DNA from: Paraphoma chrysanthemicola
Lineage: Eukaryota; Ascomycota; Dothideomycetes; Pleosporales; Phaeosphaeriaceae
DNA: 64,000 bases
Assembly (NCBI GenBank): GCA_020744225.1
Contig: JAGMWG010000011.1
Span: 434,001 to 498,000 of the forward strand
Reading direction: 5' to 3'
Shown: in pieces, positions 22,821 to 34,473 of the stretch
Layout of the letters: every line of letters starts with the position of its first letter
Numbering within the stretch: position 1 is the first letter of the stretch
Program-made: the position numbers and the translations under genes
Notes under the pieces: generated by a model
What the model was told of the DNA's origin: nothing
Databases searched by the model: none
The model's input: only the letters and a program-made list of their open reading frames with translations

Positions 22821-24813
22821 CTACCCTGCAACCGGCGTATCTGCGCGCTCCTGTGGTAGATCAGAAACGGGGACCAATCCAAGCAGTTTCATGCCATTCT
22901 TCAGTACAATCCTGGTGGCTTCAAGCAGGGCAGCGAATCCTGGAGTCACGGTTACCTCGCCTTCTTCTTCATCGAGACAGTCGGACAGTTGTTCTGTGAC
23001 GCTTGCGAGGTATGTCACTATTCCGGATGGCTCCAGGGAATTGAACGATGCGCTCACAACCTCTGGATATTGTGCGAGGACCCGCATTAAATTCGCCCGG
23101 TCTTCTTCGGCCAAGGCACTGAAATCCTCGTCCGAAACTGCAGCAGTTACGGTATGGTCGGTCAGAAGTGTAATTAATCTTGTGTACCAGTACTGCAGAT
23201 CCGGTCCCGAACCAAGCTTGAAAGATGGCAACGCTTTCGTATCGAATGCATGCGCAGAGGCGGACCGTGTCGAGAGCTCCTGCACAAGCAGAGCTGAGGT
23301 GCCGAGACCTTTCAAAATGATGTCCGACTTCCCGACTGCAGCGGCCTTGTCGGCATCGATGTCGGGCAGCGACGACATGGCCTCCTCGCACTTGTCTAGG
23401 ATCGCTTCCGGTTTGTATCCCTTGCCGAGCGTCGTTGCCATCTTGGAAGCATCATTGAACTTGACGTGCTGCAGCTTCTTCTCCAATTCAGGGTCCATGG
23501 CCTCCAAGATCTTGAACATCTGGGTGAAATGGACGCTGTTGTCGCTGGCTACGACGTAGATCATCTTGTCGAACGAATACTTCCTCGATCGTTCGAGCAC
23601 AGCTGCGAGATCTCGTAGGAGGTATGTGCTGCTTCCGCCGCGATCACGGATAATTGCATGGCCAGCTCTCGCTCCGAGCTTCGTCATATCCACCATCCAC
23701 GCACCTGCACTCTCTTCGGAAAGGGCCTTGTCCTTTAAGATCTGCTCCACTTCGGCCATCGTCTCCGCTTTTACCTCAGATTCACCAGAGTAGTCGTCAA
23801 ACCGAATGCCCAGGCGATCGTAAAACTTCTGATAATCGTCGATGACTGCCTCCCGCACCCGTTTCCAGAATGCAACAAGGACCTCATCACCGTCCTCCAA
23901 CTTCTTAAAGGCATCATTACGCTCGGCGAAGATGCCTTGGTTCTCAAGAGCTTCCATTTCAAGTTGAACCTCGGCCTCATCCCTATTTTCTTTCACAGCT
24001 TTGTCGCGAATCTCTCGTGTAGCAGCTTGCTCGGGTTGGAATGCCTCCTCGATCTTGTGGTAGACGTCCAGTAAGTGCCCAACAGGATCGGCCTGGTACG
24101 CTTCTTCCGAACCAAACTTTCCCCAGCCGACGTATAGTAGCGCGATGGGCTTTCCCCAGTCCCCAAGATATGTCATGCGTGTCACTTCCCAGCCTTTGTG
24201 TTCGTACAGGCGAGCGACGAATGCGCCGGTGACGGTGCTTCGGAGGTGCTTTCCCTGGAATTCATTTGTAATATTTGGTGACGACGACTCGATCACCAGT
24301 TTCTTTGAGCTTTCGACGGTGTCCAGTGCCGAACCCATGCCATACGTGTGCTCTCGATCCAAAATATAGGGAATGAGAAGACGAGGCACGATGTCGAGCT
24401 TGAGGAAGAATCGCAGATGTACACCGTCTGGTAAAGGAGGATCGAAAAGAGAGTGATCTTTGGGGAACTTCATCGATCAGTACTATCCCATCAACATTGC
24501 CAGCTCCCGGAGGAGTTTGAAGTCTTACCTCGTTTATCAGCTTAGACGAAAGTTCAGCGGGCTTGCATCTCGGAGACAACTTTGGCAATGGCACCGAAAG
24601 ATCGCCATTGAAAATGTTGTTTGGCCACTGGATGGCTTTGAAAGCATCCGATGCTTCACATCCTACAAGTCGAGCAAGCAGCTCTGCAAGTGCTGCGCGC
24701 CATACATCCAAAGGATTGACGAGAACGTGTGCATCGCTGAATGGCGGCGTGGACTCAATGACGGAGAGTCCTTCGAGAAGCTGAGCCAGGCCACTCGTAT
24801 TCAAAGTGGACAT
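22821..24813 (-). CDS. Arginyl-tRNA synthetase-like protein with degraded HIGH motif
   Basis: Two exons, 24813-24529 and 24467-22821, encode 643 residues; the intron has a TACTGAT-like branch site and an AAG acceptor. The N-terminal Add-1 domain of class I ArgRS is present (VNPLDVWRAALAELL, IQWPNNIFNGDLSV), then PDGVHLRFFL, the Rossmann catalytic region and a C-terminal helical anticodon-binding region. In ordinary eukaryotic ArgRS the first signature reads FHAGHLRS. Here residues 165-172 read FQGKHLRS, so the first His of HxGH is Gln and the Gly is Lys. The KMSKS-equivalent loop (KMATTLGKGYK) also differs. Aminoacylation is therefore doubtful. It resembles an ArgRS paralogue group I dimly recall from Pezizomycotina, so it may be a conserved moonlighting protein rather than a decaying gene. 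The essential cytosolic ArgRS must lie elsewhere. It marks the left edge of the accessory island. Confidence 0.85.
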
Positions 24814-26475
24814 GACCGGTGAGTTGAGGATTCAGCCTTGCCGGCAGTGGGACGGATTCGGCGCGTTACTAGTTGATAATGTGACTCAAAGACACAGCCG
24901 CTGTTACAGTTTTAGAAAGGCTTTGGAGTTTCGGCCGTGGAGGGCACCGCCTTTAAGATTCCGCACAACTGCACAAGCCCACCAAGGCGTTCTGATTGTT
25001 GGTGCTCGTTCAGCCTCGTCCCAATTCGGACGCCACGCTATCAGGCATCAGCTACAGAACGTGGACAGCCAGGATTGGTGCAAGATGCATGACCCCAAAT
25101 TCCATGCTTCGGGAGTTTGGTACAATAACCCCTCCATCACCTGTTTCGGGAATTCAGCATGGATCGCCAGGAAGGACATGGGACCTCGACGATTCGCACA
25201 GGTGCAGCAGGTCATCTCGTGCATGTGTCGATCGCATTGGCACGTGATCGGCCGCTGAGGTTTCCGTATTACCTATGCAGACTATTGCATCATATCGGAC
25301 GCATGCCGCATGCGGCTGGCAACGGGTCTCATTTGACTCTGGGTTGTGCAGAGTAATTCCCTAACACATGTTTGAACGTACATGATCGAACAATGTCGCA
25401 GGAAAGGTGCGCAGGCAACCACATATCCGAGCGATATCTTCGATGCCAGCGACGTATATTGACTTTCGGGGAGTGGACCCTATGAGGAATCATACAGGGT
25501 TGCTCCGTTCTTGAGATCTGATCACGCCTCAGTTGCACCTGACAGGTCGCAGGGAAGGTGCGGAAAGCTTTCATCATCGCTCCGGCGATGGCTGCCAGCG
25601 ATAATTCGCCGAAGTCGCAGCACAGCAAGAGACATTCCCTGCGCCTCGTCTTTTCACTGAGCGAGGCAATGTTTTGGTACCAGACTCAAATTATTAAGCA
25701 ATGTATGGAGTACTATCTGCTGTAGGTGCAAGACATGACCTCGGGAAGGCATCTTAGCGCGTTGGCGAAGCGATGCTCGGATAGGCATACTGGCAAGCTT
25801 CGGTCCTCTTTCTTGCACAAGCCTCCCTGCCCATCGCCCAGGCATAGATGCGCAGATGCTTATCAGCCTATAGACTTTCTGCGATGTCTTTGAGATTGTA
25901 TCACAACCGGCATAGGTTCCGCCTGACCGGCTTCGGACCGCTAACGTTCGTGCAATGACACACCACTAGCTGGGAAACGTGCTGCATCTACCCGCGACTA
26001 GGGATGCTTGCAGTGGTTGCAGTGTGTATATATGCTTTAGGTACCCTGTATTTTGTCATCTTGAAGCCAGCATTAGTATCGCATCGCCATCAAGTTACGC
26101 TGATACATGGTATAAGCCCTGCGTTGCTGTCCAGCAAGAAGAAAACATTACACTGGCTACCACGACCACGTCGGAAGGTGCCCATTGAGGAGTGAGTTAT
26201 GAGAGCTTGGACGTTTTGAAGTTCTTGAAGTACATGTTTTATGTGGTTTTCACTTTTCATAGTGTCTCTCCTCCTCCTCGTGCCTGTCTACGCAAGACGC
26301 TGATATGCGCGCAGAACCTAGTGCAGTATTCATCGCATGTACTGTGCTGTCCAAATTGAAAGATTCGATCTCCAACTGGACTTATTTTCACGCGCTCTAC
26401 TCGAATGCACACTGGTCCAAGCTGAAACTGTCGAGCCATTGGTCTTCGCTCACGAAGGAAACCACCAGAGGTTGA
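24814..26475. other. Island left margin without a clear gene
   Basis: About 1.7 kb. Only short frames. A 63-codon frame at 26004-26195 begins with a hydrophobic helix and contains SSKKKTLHW, faintly like the start of the zinc module found further on; I do not call it a gene. Confidence 0.4.
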
Positions 26476-26868
26476 ATGAGTTGGATAGACAATCGACAAC
26501 CTCTCAAAATGCAATCCGTGTACGGAGAACTCGAGCTACCTCTTTTCCCAAAGTCTCGAGACAACGCAGAGGAATGTCATGAACACTTCGAGGTCTTGGT
26601 GACCGTTGCGCCGTCTGTCGATGCTCTCAGGTCGGTTGTGCCAACACACGCTTCCAGCAAGAAAAGGCACACCTATGTGTGGCAATGTGTATGTTTCCCG
26701 GGCCTCCCATATGACTTAGAGACCCAATACTCAGATAGCTAGTGCGACTGTGGCAGTCCTTCTCTGCCTTACAGGGCCCCCGCATGTCCCTCGTGTGAAC
26801 ATGCTCGATGTGGCACTTGTACGATTGGCAAGGTTCAGATCCGACGAGTATCTGCTCCATTCTATTAA
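26476..26868 (+). CDS. Zinc-module family protein, copy 1
   Basis: Two exons, 26476-26688 and 26743-26868, encode 112 residues. The first exon ends SSKKRHTYVWQC; the GTATGT...TAG intron follows the Cys; the second exon gives CDCGSPSLPYRAPACPSC, then RCGTC and GKVQIRR. The module has three Cys knuckles (C-C-x-C, C-x2-C, C-x2-C), likely to bind zinc. The remaining N-terminal 60 residues have no recognisable fold and no signal peptide. This is the only intact copy on the plus strand. Copies 2, 6 and 8 share the intron position. Function unknown. Confidence 0.7.
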
Positions 26869-27347
26869 CTCATATGTATGTGGGGTTTCTTTGCTTCTGG
26901 CGCGTCCTTGTGTCTTACGATCTGCGAAGTGCGAACATTTTGGGACTGCATGGAGCCGACTAATCTGCTACATGTAGCCCAACCGATTATACAATTTCAC
27001 ATCTTCTGGCTTTCACCTTAATCTTTGCTATACCAGTCATTTTAAACTGAGTCATTGTATATTGTTCCTATAGTGTTTGCGTCTATTGGTCTGCTTGTTT
27101 TGCGTCCCGGAGTAGCTTTTTGATTGATATACGTAAATTCGTAGCTAGTTACAATGCAAATAAATTGTACAAGAATGATAAAGTAAATATCCACACGATA
27201 ATTTACACTGGTATCACGCGCTCACATCTAAACGTTTCGATAGTCGAAGAAGGTTCGTAGTCATCGCCATCAAAGTCAAGAACTGCTCTCATGTTAGCTT
27301 ATATATTGAAGTTCGAACCAGATTAATAGCAGTCGAGTGCGACCCTG
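26869..27347. other. AT-rich spacer
   Basis: Between copy 1 and the convergent CorA-like gene A. Visibly AT-rich, no gene seen. Confidence 0.5.
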
Positions 27348-29592
27348 TTAGTCTGAAATGGTGCGGAGATCTATCTTACCAATTCGATCTTTGGTATTGC
27401 CCCGACCCATCCGCTGCAAGACTTTGTCGACAAAAGCTCTTCGCTGACTATCAATCACTTGCAGGACGAAGGTAAGAAGCGGCAGCGACAACATCAGCAC
27501 GAAAAGGCAGACAACGAATGTCTTCGGTGTGCGGTTGATCGAGAAAATATTGCTGTCAGCACAAAAGTACTGCAACGCCAACGCCAAAGGCGTCGTCGTA
27601 AGGAGTAACTATTACGTTAATATGATTTCGAAGATGATCTGTTACGAAGACTCACCTGTACGTTGACACGTGTGGTGCGACTCGTCTCTTCTGCAGCCTT
27701 CTGACTTTTCACCGTATACGCTGTTGCTCGTCTACTGAGCCGATAGGCCGACATACTCAAATCGTGGGCCTGACGACTGCGTTCGTTCTTCTCGACTTCC
27801 ATTCGAAGTGTGAGCTTCGTATTCATTAGCTATGATGAGGCAATGGTCAATCAATAGACTCACCGCTTCTGCGCCCTCCTTACAAGACTTCTCAAGACTG
27901 TCCAATTTCGCCATCAAAGGCTTGAGGCTCTTGAAAGACCTTCGCATTCCTTGAAGCGCACGTGTCGCATCAAGATCTGTCAAGTCCCGGAAGAAGGAGA
28001 CGTCGCCATCATCCTCATTGTCAAAATCATTCCAAGCCTCTAGGGCATCCTTAAGATAGTCGCGTAGCCCGTGCAGCAGCCGCTTGATCTGCATCATGTT
28101 TTCAAATAATTGCTTGTTGTTGGAGCCGTCGCGATGGTCGTTGCACCCGGCCAGTGGACTGAAAATGGAATCGTGCATCTGAAGACGAATTAGCCCACGC
28201 TCTGCCGCAAATTCTAGGATCGACCTCACCCAGGCCCTCATAGCATCGTCAAGCTTCTGAATGATGTACGTGTGCCTACCAGCGACAAATTCGACTCGGA
28301 TCGCCGCGACACAGAGGAAGTAGATTCGTGGATTCCACTTTGCATTCTTCCCATCTATGACTTTACCTGACCCGTGAGACGCAAATAAATCTTCCTCAGG
28401 CTCAATATTGTCATCGTCGTCATCTTCTTCATCTTCTTCTTCACCCTGATCTTTGTCCTCGACCGTATAGTCACTCTCACGATCAGTATCAATATCACCG
28501 TCTTGATTTGTCTGCATATGCAAGAGTGCATCAGAGTCATGCTTAGAGAAAGAATAACCTGTCCAGTCGTGGTTGTCAAAACCAAAAATGGCAACTGTCT
28601 CATGCGCCTCTCGAAAAGTGAACCTGGCAGGATGCCCATTCTGCCGACCTTCCATCTGAAGAAAGGCCAGATCGATGGCAAAGTTTCCATCTCGTTCACT
28701 CTGGTTGATAGTGGAAGTTTCTGCTGAACTTTCGACTTCCTCCAAGATGAGGTACGGCAGACTGAATTCCATTAAATATGTGGCAAAGCCATTCTAGCAA
28801 AGTAAGCTAAAGCACGAGAAAAGTGCAAAGGCGTTGCCCACCGGGATATAAACCTGAATTGCCGTACCGCGTGCCACGTGCCTACACACTATAGTTCGCA
28901 AGGCTGGAACTTCACTCCACGACGCGGTCTCTGCTAAGGCTTGTATAAATTCTATATTCAGGTCCGGGAAGAGGCTGGATGCGCTGAGAGTCAGTTTCGG
29001 CTCAAAAGGGCAAAGGAGGCATTTGCCAGGCCAAAGTTCCAACCGAAACAAAATACCAAATGCATGGCGGCGTCCAGTACGAACCAAACTTTCTGGGCGA
29101 ATCAGCTGTAAGACCACCTTGGGAAAACTCACATCAAACGTCGCGCAACATCCAAATCAGACAAAGGCTCATTGGGCTGTTCACAGGTAAGCTTCGCCTT
29201 TCCCACCAATCGGTAGTTCGAGTCCTCACTCGTTGCAACAGGAACTCTGTCAGCTCGGCTGGGGTAAGCCACGCCGGCAGACTGCGGCCATCATCGGTCG
29301 ACTTCCTGCGACTTTCGACCCAAGCCCGAGATCGTGGAAATTTCTTGGTGGTCTTCACGAGGGAATTCCGGATGAATTTCTTCGTTTGTTCCGTGTCCCA
29401 CGATATGCTATTGAATTCGTTGTATTGGAGGAAAACGTCCAGTAGGGGCCTTTGAACCTTCTGTTTATCCAAGGATTCTCGAAAAGAACATTCGTGGTCT
29501 CTACGATTAGGAATGGCAAACTCTGGATTCCATTTTGCGAGGCTTTGTCCTTGATCCGGTCCTGGCATTGACCGACATCGGCAATTTGCCAT
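27348..29592 (-). CDS. CorA-like two-helix membrane protein, paralogue A
   Basis: Six exons fit one frame: 29592-29230, 29176-29133, 28983-28842, 28793-27864, 27829-27656 and 27608-27348; 637 residues. The N-terminal half has no named domain but aligns with paralogue B (LAETA...VPALR; EFSLPYLIL; WTGYSF). An acidic run (EEEDEEDDDDD) follows, then a conserved block (WNPRIYFLCVAAIRV...), a long helical region, and two C-terminal transmembrane helices (TTPLALALQYF and TFVVCLFVLMLSLPLLTFVL). The C-terminus resembles the two-helix end of fungal CorA-like proteins, without the GMN signature, so ion transport is not implied. The fourth intron (27830-27863) is only 34 nt. The last two introns sit at the same places as in paralogue B. 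The 5' end is uncertain: another frame just upstream (ATG at 29701) could supply an alternative first exon. Confidence 0.7.
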
Positions 29593-31098
29593 TATATAGC
29601 TCCTCTAGGATGGCAATCTTGGAGGCGGTGCTCATGCTGTGGCTCTCTCTGAGTCGAAGTTTATCTAGCCGGTTGGCTGACTTCTGGTTCACGAATCCCA
29701 AAGTCTGGTGCAGGCGATGTTTTGTCCGAGATTGTATGAAATGCCTTTGGCTTCGAATATATGAAGAAGATCCTCAAACGCCTTTAGTGGCCGTTTGCAA
29801 GAAAAACTTATATCTGCCCAACGTAGGCTGCCCTCCCGACCCAAATTCCATCGCTGCAGTTCGTGTCAAATCAAAGACTGGATGTTTGCGCAAAAACCAG
29901 GTAACGAGATAGGCATGCCGTGCCACGGACACGTCTCCCTCATCTACTCGCATACCAAAAGTCACGATAGTCTGTGGAGGCGTTTCGCAGGGCGCCGCAA
30001 TGAAAGGCAGTGCTGGAGCTCCAATTGAGAGAGACGACGCTACGACTCATATACCCCGCTAATGGATGCGACACCAAACGTAAGTCGCTCATTTGCTGTT
30101 GCGATGTCAGGCAAAAGTTCTCTTTCGAAAGCGCGGTCAATTCGGTGCCAGCTATGCTGTCGCAAGGCAATCGTAGCCTTACCCGCCTAGTCTTGGGGAG
30201 GCGTCAGTTGATAAGCCAGGGCTGTGTGATGCGGCGGATGCCAACGCATACGTAGGATTGCGCCCAGCATCAGAGCATATCGATCTTGCAAGCTTCCTCG
30301 CATTTATAGCTCCGTGAGTGGCGATTTTGTTTGTTTTCATGTACCATAATTGCACAAAGACTGTGGGACGCCATTCGCGACTAGCAGTACGAGGCGCAAG
30401 CTTTCTCAATAAAGGATCTGCAACCATTCTGTAGTAAGTCTGTCGTCATAAGTAGCTACCACTTTAGACACGCATATGCAGTGACACACCAAGGTCCCAT
30501 GATGCACATAGCCCCGTTTTCTTCTATGCATATGGACATGCGACATCGGCTCATGTGGTGCTGACATGGAGCCCAACTTGGTTGGGCTCTGGTTAAGTGA
30601 CGAAGCTCTCTTCGGTCAAGCCGGAGCATAACACATTGGGCTCACCGGACAAAGGTGATGCATTAGACAGGCACCTTCAAGTGAGCACGTCGGAAATCGA
30701 AGTGTGTGAGCCACGACAGTACGGGAGCCACGTGGTTAGCTGCATATCTCCGCAAACGATTGGTCATTTTCCTGGATCTAGGATGTGCTGCGACAAATAG
30801 GAAGATTCGGTGGTCTTGAGAAGCCATGTATGCCAATAGCATGATGGAGATTGAGGACGCCGTCAATCTCTACCACGAGCACACCAGTCAATTAAGTTGT
30901 GCATGTTGTGAGGTGATGGAAAGCTCTCCAGTTGGTAGGTTACAAAGGCGAGGTCGTCAGGGATAAAATGAAGCAATGCTGTTGTGTACGACCAGAGTCC
31001 ATGTGCCGCACAAGGTGATGAATCACATGAGCTCAGACAGTTTGTCACGCATGCACACTCGCTTGTCTATCACTTTATGCGAAACTGCTCGAGATCAA
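29593..31098. other. Island spacer without a clear gene
   Basis: About 1.5 kb upstream of paralogue A. Short overlapping frames on both strands, none recognised. Confidence 0.4.
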
Positions 31099-31382
31099 TC
31101 AAAGCATGATCTTGGTAATTGTACAATTACCACAGCGCCCGTAGCCGCAATTCGGACATCCGTTCGTACGGTATGGGAGATTCCCGTAACCACAATGACA
31201 CTAACCATTTATTAGGTCAAGAGCACCAAAGGATAGGACTCTTTACTCACACACTGCCAGACGTACGTATGCTTCTTTTTCGCAAGCCTATGAATAGGAT
31301 TACACAGAGGCTGATTATCAGATCGCATCCATGTCGTGGAAATCCCTGCGCGCTGTCTACCACGATCACGTCTTTTCACCAT
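31099..31382 (-). CDS. Zinc-module family protein, copy 2
   Basis: Two exons, 31382-31251 and 31200-31099, encode 77 residues, the shortest complete member. A basic N-terminus (MVKRRDRGRQRAG) precedes LAKKKHTYVWQC; a 50-nt GTGAGT intron follows; then CHCGYGNLPYR, CPNC, RCGNC and TITKIML. All module cysteines are present. The intron position is the same as in copies 1, 6 and 8. No signal peptide or membrane helix. Confidence 0.7.
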
Positions 31383-31426
31383 TGAATCCGGATAACTGAT
31401 GCCACCTCAGAAAAGGAGTACGCAGC

Positions 31427-32074
31427 ATGAACACTCCTCGAGAATCTCATCCACTCAGAAGACGCCCACCCTCCTCAACCCCAACGTATAACGTTGTAGA
31501 TAAAGTCCCCACAATGCCGCTTTGCAATGGGGATTGTTTGATACAATCGAAACTCGAGTCTTGCGCTGAGCGTATGGACGGTATTCGAAGCGCGATTGCG
31601 GTCGAGTTGGAACCTGTTCGAGTTGGATCGGCTGGGTATGCCAGGTTCGCGGTCGGAATTACGGACGAGGGACGTGTTGGCGATGTCTGGAGGTCGAGTG
31701 AGTGCCATTGCGATATGGTGGTGTCTGAGGCCGTCATGGCTCGTCTGGACGCGACGCATGCCAGACTCTTCGGAATGTCCGCGTCAACAACGACGCGCCT
31801 TTCGACGGCTTTGAAGGAGGCATTGGCTAGTAGCAGGCACCCAGGTATCGCAAGGCGCTGCTTGTCGAATGAAAGGATAAAGCACCTGCCCAGGGGGACG
31901 GAGTGGGGTGGTTTGACTTACAATCGCGATGGAGAAGCTGAGGATTCCGATCGCTGGCGTCCGAACCTCGTCAAACACCTCCGAGGTCGGAACGTCTCGC
32001 TCTTGACCTGCACTCTGATCAACTGCAACAATATCGACCTCAATTGTCACCCGGTGCGCGACCTCATTATATGA
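31427..32074 (+). CDS. Hypothetical 215-codon open frame in a GC-rich patch
   Basis: An uninterrupted ATG-to-TGA frame, unusually long for this island, that starts 45 bp from the opposite-strand start of copy 2. Overall composition is GC-richer than its surroundings, and the minus strand also has long frames here, so the openness may simply reflect base composition. No domain recognised. Confidence 0.2.
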   Translation: MNTPRESHPLRRRPPSSTPTYNVVDKVPTMPLCNGDCLIQSKLESCAERMDGIRSAIAVELEPVRVGSAGYARFAVGITDEGRVGDVWRSSECHCDMVVSEAVMARLDATHARLFGMSASTTTRLSTALKEALASSRHPGIARRCLSNERIKHLPRGTEWGGLTYNRDGEAEDSDRWRPNLVKHLRGRNVSLLTCTLINCNNIDLNCHPVRDLII

Positions 32075-34088
32075 AGCGAGTCGCTACGCGGGGGTCCGGT
32101 TACAGTTCCACGACACGAAGGCCGTGTGCATCCCAACCACCTCCTCTCACCAGCCGCAAGAGCGACCCAGCTATCAAAACGTACGGAATTGATTGCCAAC
32201 GCACGATGCACGACACACCGCCTGCCGACATAGTCCCACGCGACTCCAGGACTATCAATGTCTCCATCGTTCGAGGGAATCCAAGACTGAACAACCACGA
32301 GGCCGTCAACGTAGTCTGGCCAATGATTTGCTGCGCCGCGACTCTGCAGTTATTGGGGCATTTATGAACGAACGCGGAATCTTATATGACTTACCCAAGC
32401 TCCTTGCTTTGGAGGTTTGGCCATCTGGAAAAAGCTCGACGGAAAAGAGACGATGCGCAGGTGGACCGTTCCCATTCAATTAATCCTGGCGGAGGGACAG
32501 CTTTGGTTACACCCTTGCTCATTGCCTCCGTGGAGTCGGGGTCGGTTCTCGGTGGTATGGCCCCATGTGGTTTCAACAAGCCAAATTGTCTGTGCTTCGG
32601 CCAGTGCTGAGTGATTGGCAGCGCACGCAGACTGGCGTACAATTTCATGCGCGTGAGGAAAGTGTGGCACAATAGTGTCAAGGCACAAACACCTCATTCG
32701 CCCATTCTCGATAAACACGTAAGCGATACTTGCGAAATTGAAGTCTTTCAAACAAGGTGGCGAAACGGATTAAGTGCCGTGCCATACTATGTTTGCGCCG
32801 CCGTCACATCGGCGAGACTGGCGACGCTTATCAGCACGACGGATGACGAAAGAGTCATGCATCCTCCCATTCAAGCAAAGTGTCCTACGCGGCACAAGCA
32901 TGGCACTGCAGGAGGCATTGGGTCCACTGTAGTTGGTGAAGCGGTGAAAGATCAGCCTCTCTATTGATCTGAAAACATACGTGACATGATTAGAAGCTCC
33001 GATAATCGCTCCTGTAGCATGTAATCCATCTTACAATGGTCACGATAGTTCCTGTAAGCCGGACCACAGTTTCGTCTCACTGCCTTGTGCTTGGATGCTA
33101 TATACACGCTTGCTTTCATGGCAGTTCCCAGGCGCAATACTACTGGAGGATCGATCTTTACTAATCCATCGACATCGTTCGGCGTCGGTATAACTACACT
33201 GTTATCATCATCGATATGGACCTTGTTCTCCGGTTACGAAGGGGTCACGTCAGTACTTGCTCAGCCAGCGCATTGCGCAGCTGCTTTCAAATGGGGAATC
33301 TGCTTGATATGAAGGCGAATCAAGCGTCCCAAAGCTAAAGCACTCCCAAGCGTCACGGAAAATCCATGCAGGAATTCATGTGTTCCGCTGCTTTGCGGTA
33401 TGTGCGCCTTGGTTGATAGAGTGCAAATGCAGCTTGACATGTTCTCTTTACTCATGCATAGGGCTGTTGTGCGTCTCGGTGGACGGTAGGACCAGATCTT
33501 GCTTTGTTGAACTATTTGGACAAGTCTATGCTAGTTATGCGCATATCCCTGAGCCAAAGCAGGAGCGCCGTTGAAGTGTCGAGTTTTTCTTGGGGATTAC
33601 GCATGTCATGACGCATGGGCGTTCGTTGAGATTATGGCAACAGGGTTATGTGTTTGTCTTTCTATTCTAGGTCAAGATCAAACGAGCAAATCCGATGTCT
33701 ATCCCATCTTGATCAATCGATGTATTGCATGCTCGAATGCAAATGTACCTGGAGATGTGCTTCCAACCACGGACCAACAACTACTGTGGTATACCATCCA
33801 TGCTTTGCAATCCTGGTACGTAGATATAGCTAATGCTACTATTCACTAACAATGCCCTGCATTCATTGCACGCACTTTTGAAGAAGAATCCCGCATTAAA
33901 AGCCCCCGATAATAATACAATTCAGAGTGAAAGGTTTGGTCGTCGAGTAGACAAAACGTCCCACGTCGAATACCGAACAACCGTGCTCGTGCTCATAGAC
34001 ATTTTGAGCCCAACTAGTCGTTGCGCAATCTCGCACTGAGGATGCTTTTCGGCTGCGATGCTGATAGTACCTCTGCCTGGATGCAGGG
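32075..34088. other. Island spacer without a clear gene
   Basis: About 2 kb. The GC-rich patch continues to about 32.35 kb, then AT-richer sequence. No recognisable gene. Confidence 0.4.
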
Positions 34089-34473
34089 CTACTTTTTCTG
34101 GACTTTTGTGACATGGCAATTCCCGCATCTTGAATTTGCGCAATTAGGACATTCGGAAAGGCGGTATGGTATGGCGGGTCGTTTACATCCGCAGCAGCGC
34201 CAGATGTAGGTATGTTGCTTTTTGGCCTACAATCCAATTTTTAGACAAGCGGCTATAACGCACTACTAAATAGTAGAGACTCACCATGATATAATAAAAT
34301 TCGCTTGCGAAGGCTTCAATCAAAGAAACGCGCAATTCAGGTCCTTTTGCTTGTTGCCAATCTGGTGGAAGACACGGCCCGCTCGGTGCTGGAAATGGTG
34401 CAAATGGTGTGTCCGTCGATGTGATCCACGAGGGGAAGATCGGTGCAATACCCCAAGCCGTTATAAACTCCTT
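34089..34473 (-). CDS. Zinc-module family protein, copy 3 (5' end unresolved)
   Basis: Two exons read with confidence: 34473-34285 (63 codons, ends ASEFYYIM) and 34226-34089 (AKKQHTYIWRCCGCKRPAIP then YR, CPNC, RCGNC, VTKVQKK, stop). Here the module is not split by an intron; instead a GTGAGT intron lies just before AKK. The first exon starts right after a TAG that is also a plausible acceptor, with a CTAAC branch site upstream, so at least one more 5' exon with the start codon is expected but not found. The N-terminal part is Pro-rich (TPFAPFPAPSGPCLPP) and unlike the other copies. Confidence 0.6.

Noticed and set aside
25979..26195. Frame with a hydrophobic helix and SSKKKTLHW, as a tenth zinc-module copy
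   Set aside because: Only the basic lead-in is similar; no W-x-C, PYR, CPxC or RCxxC follows.
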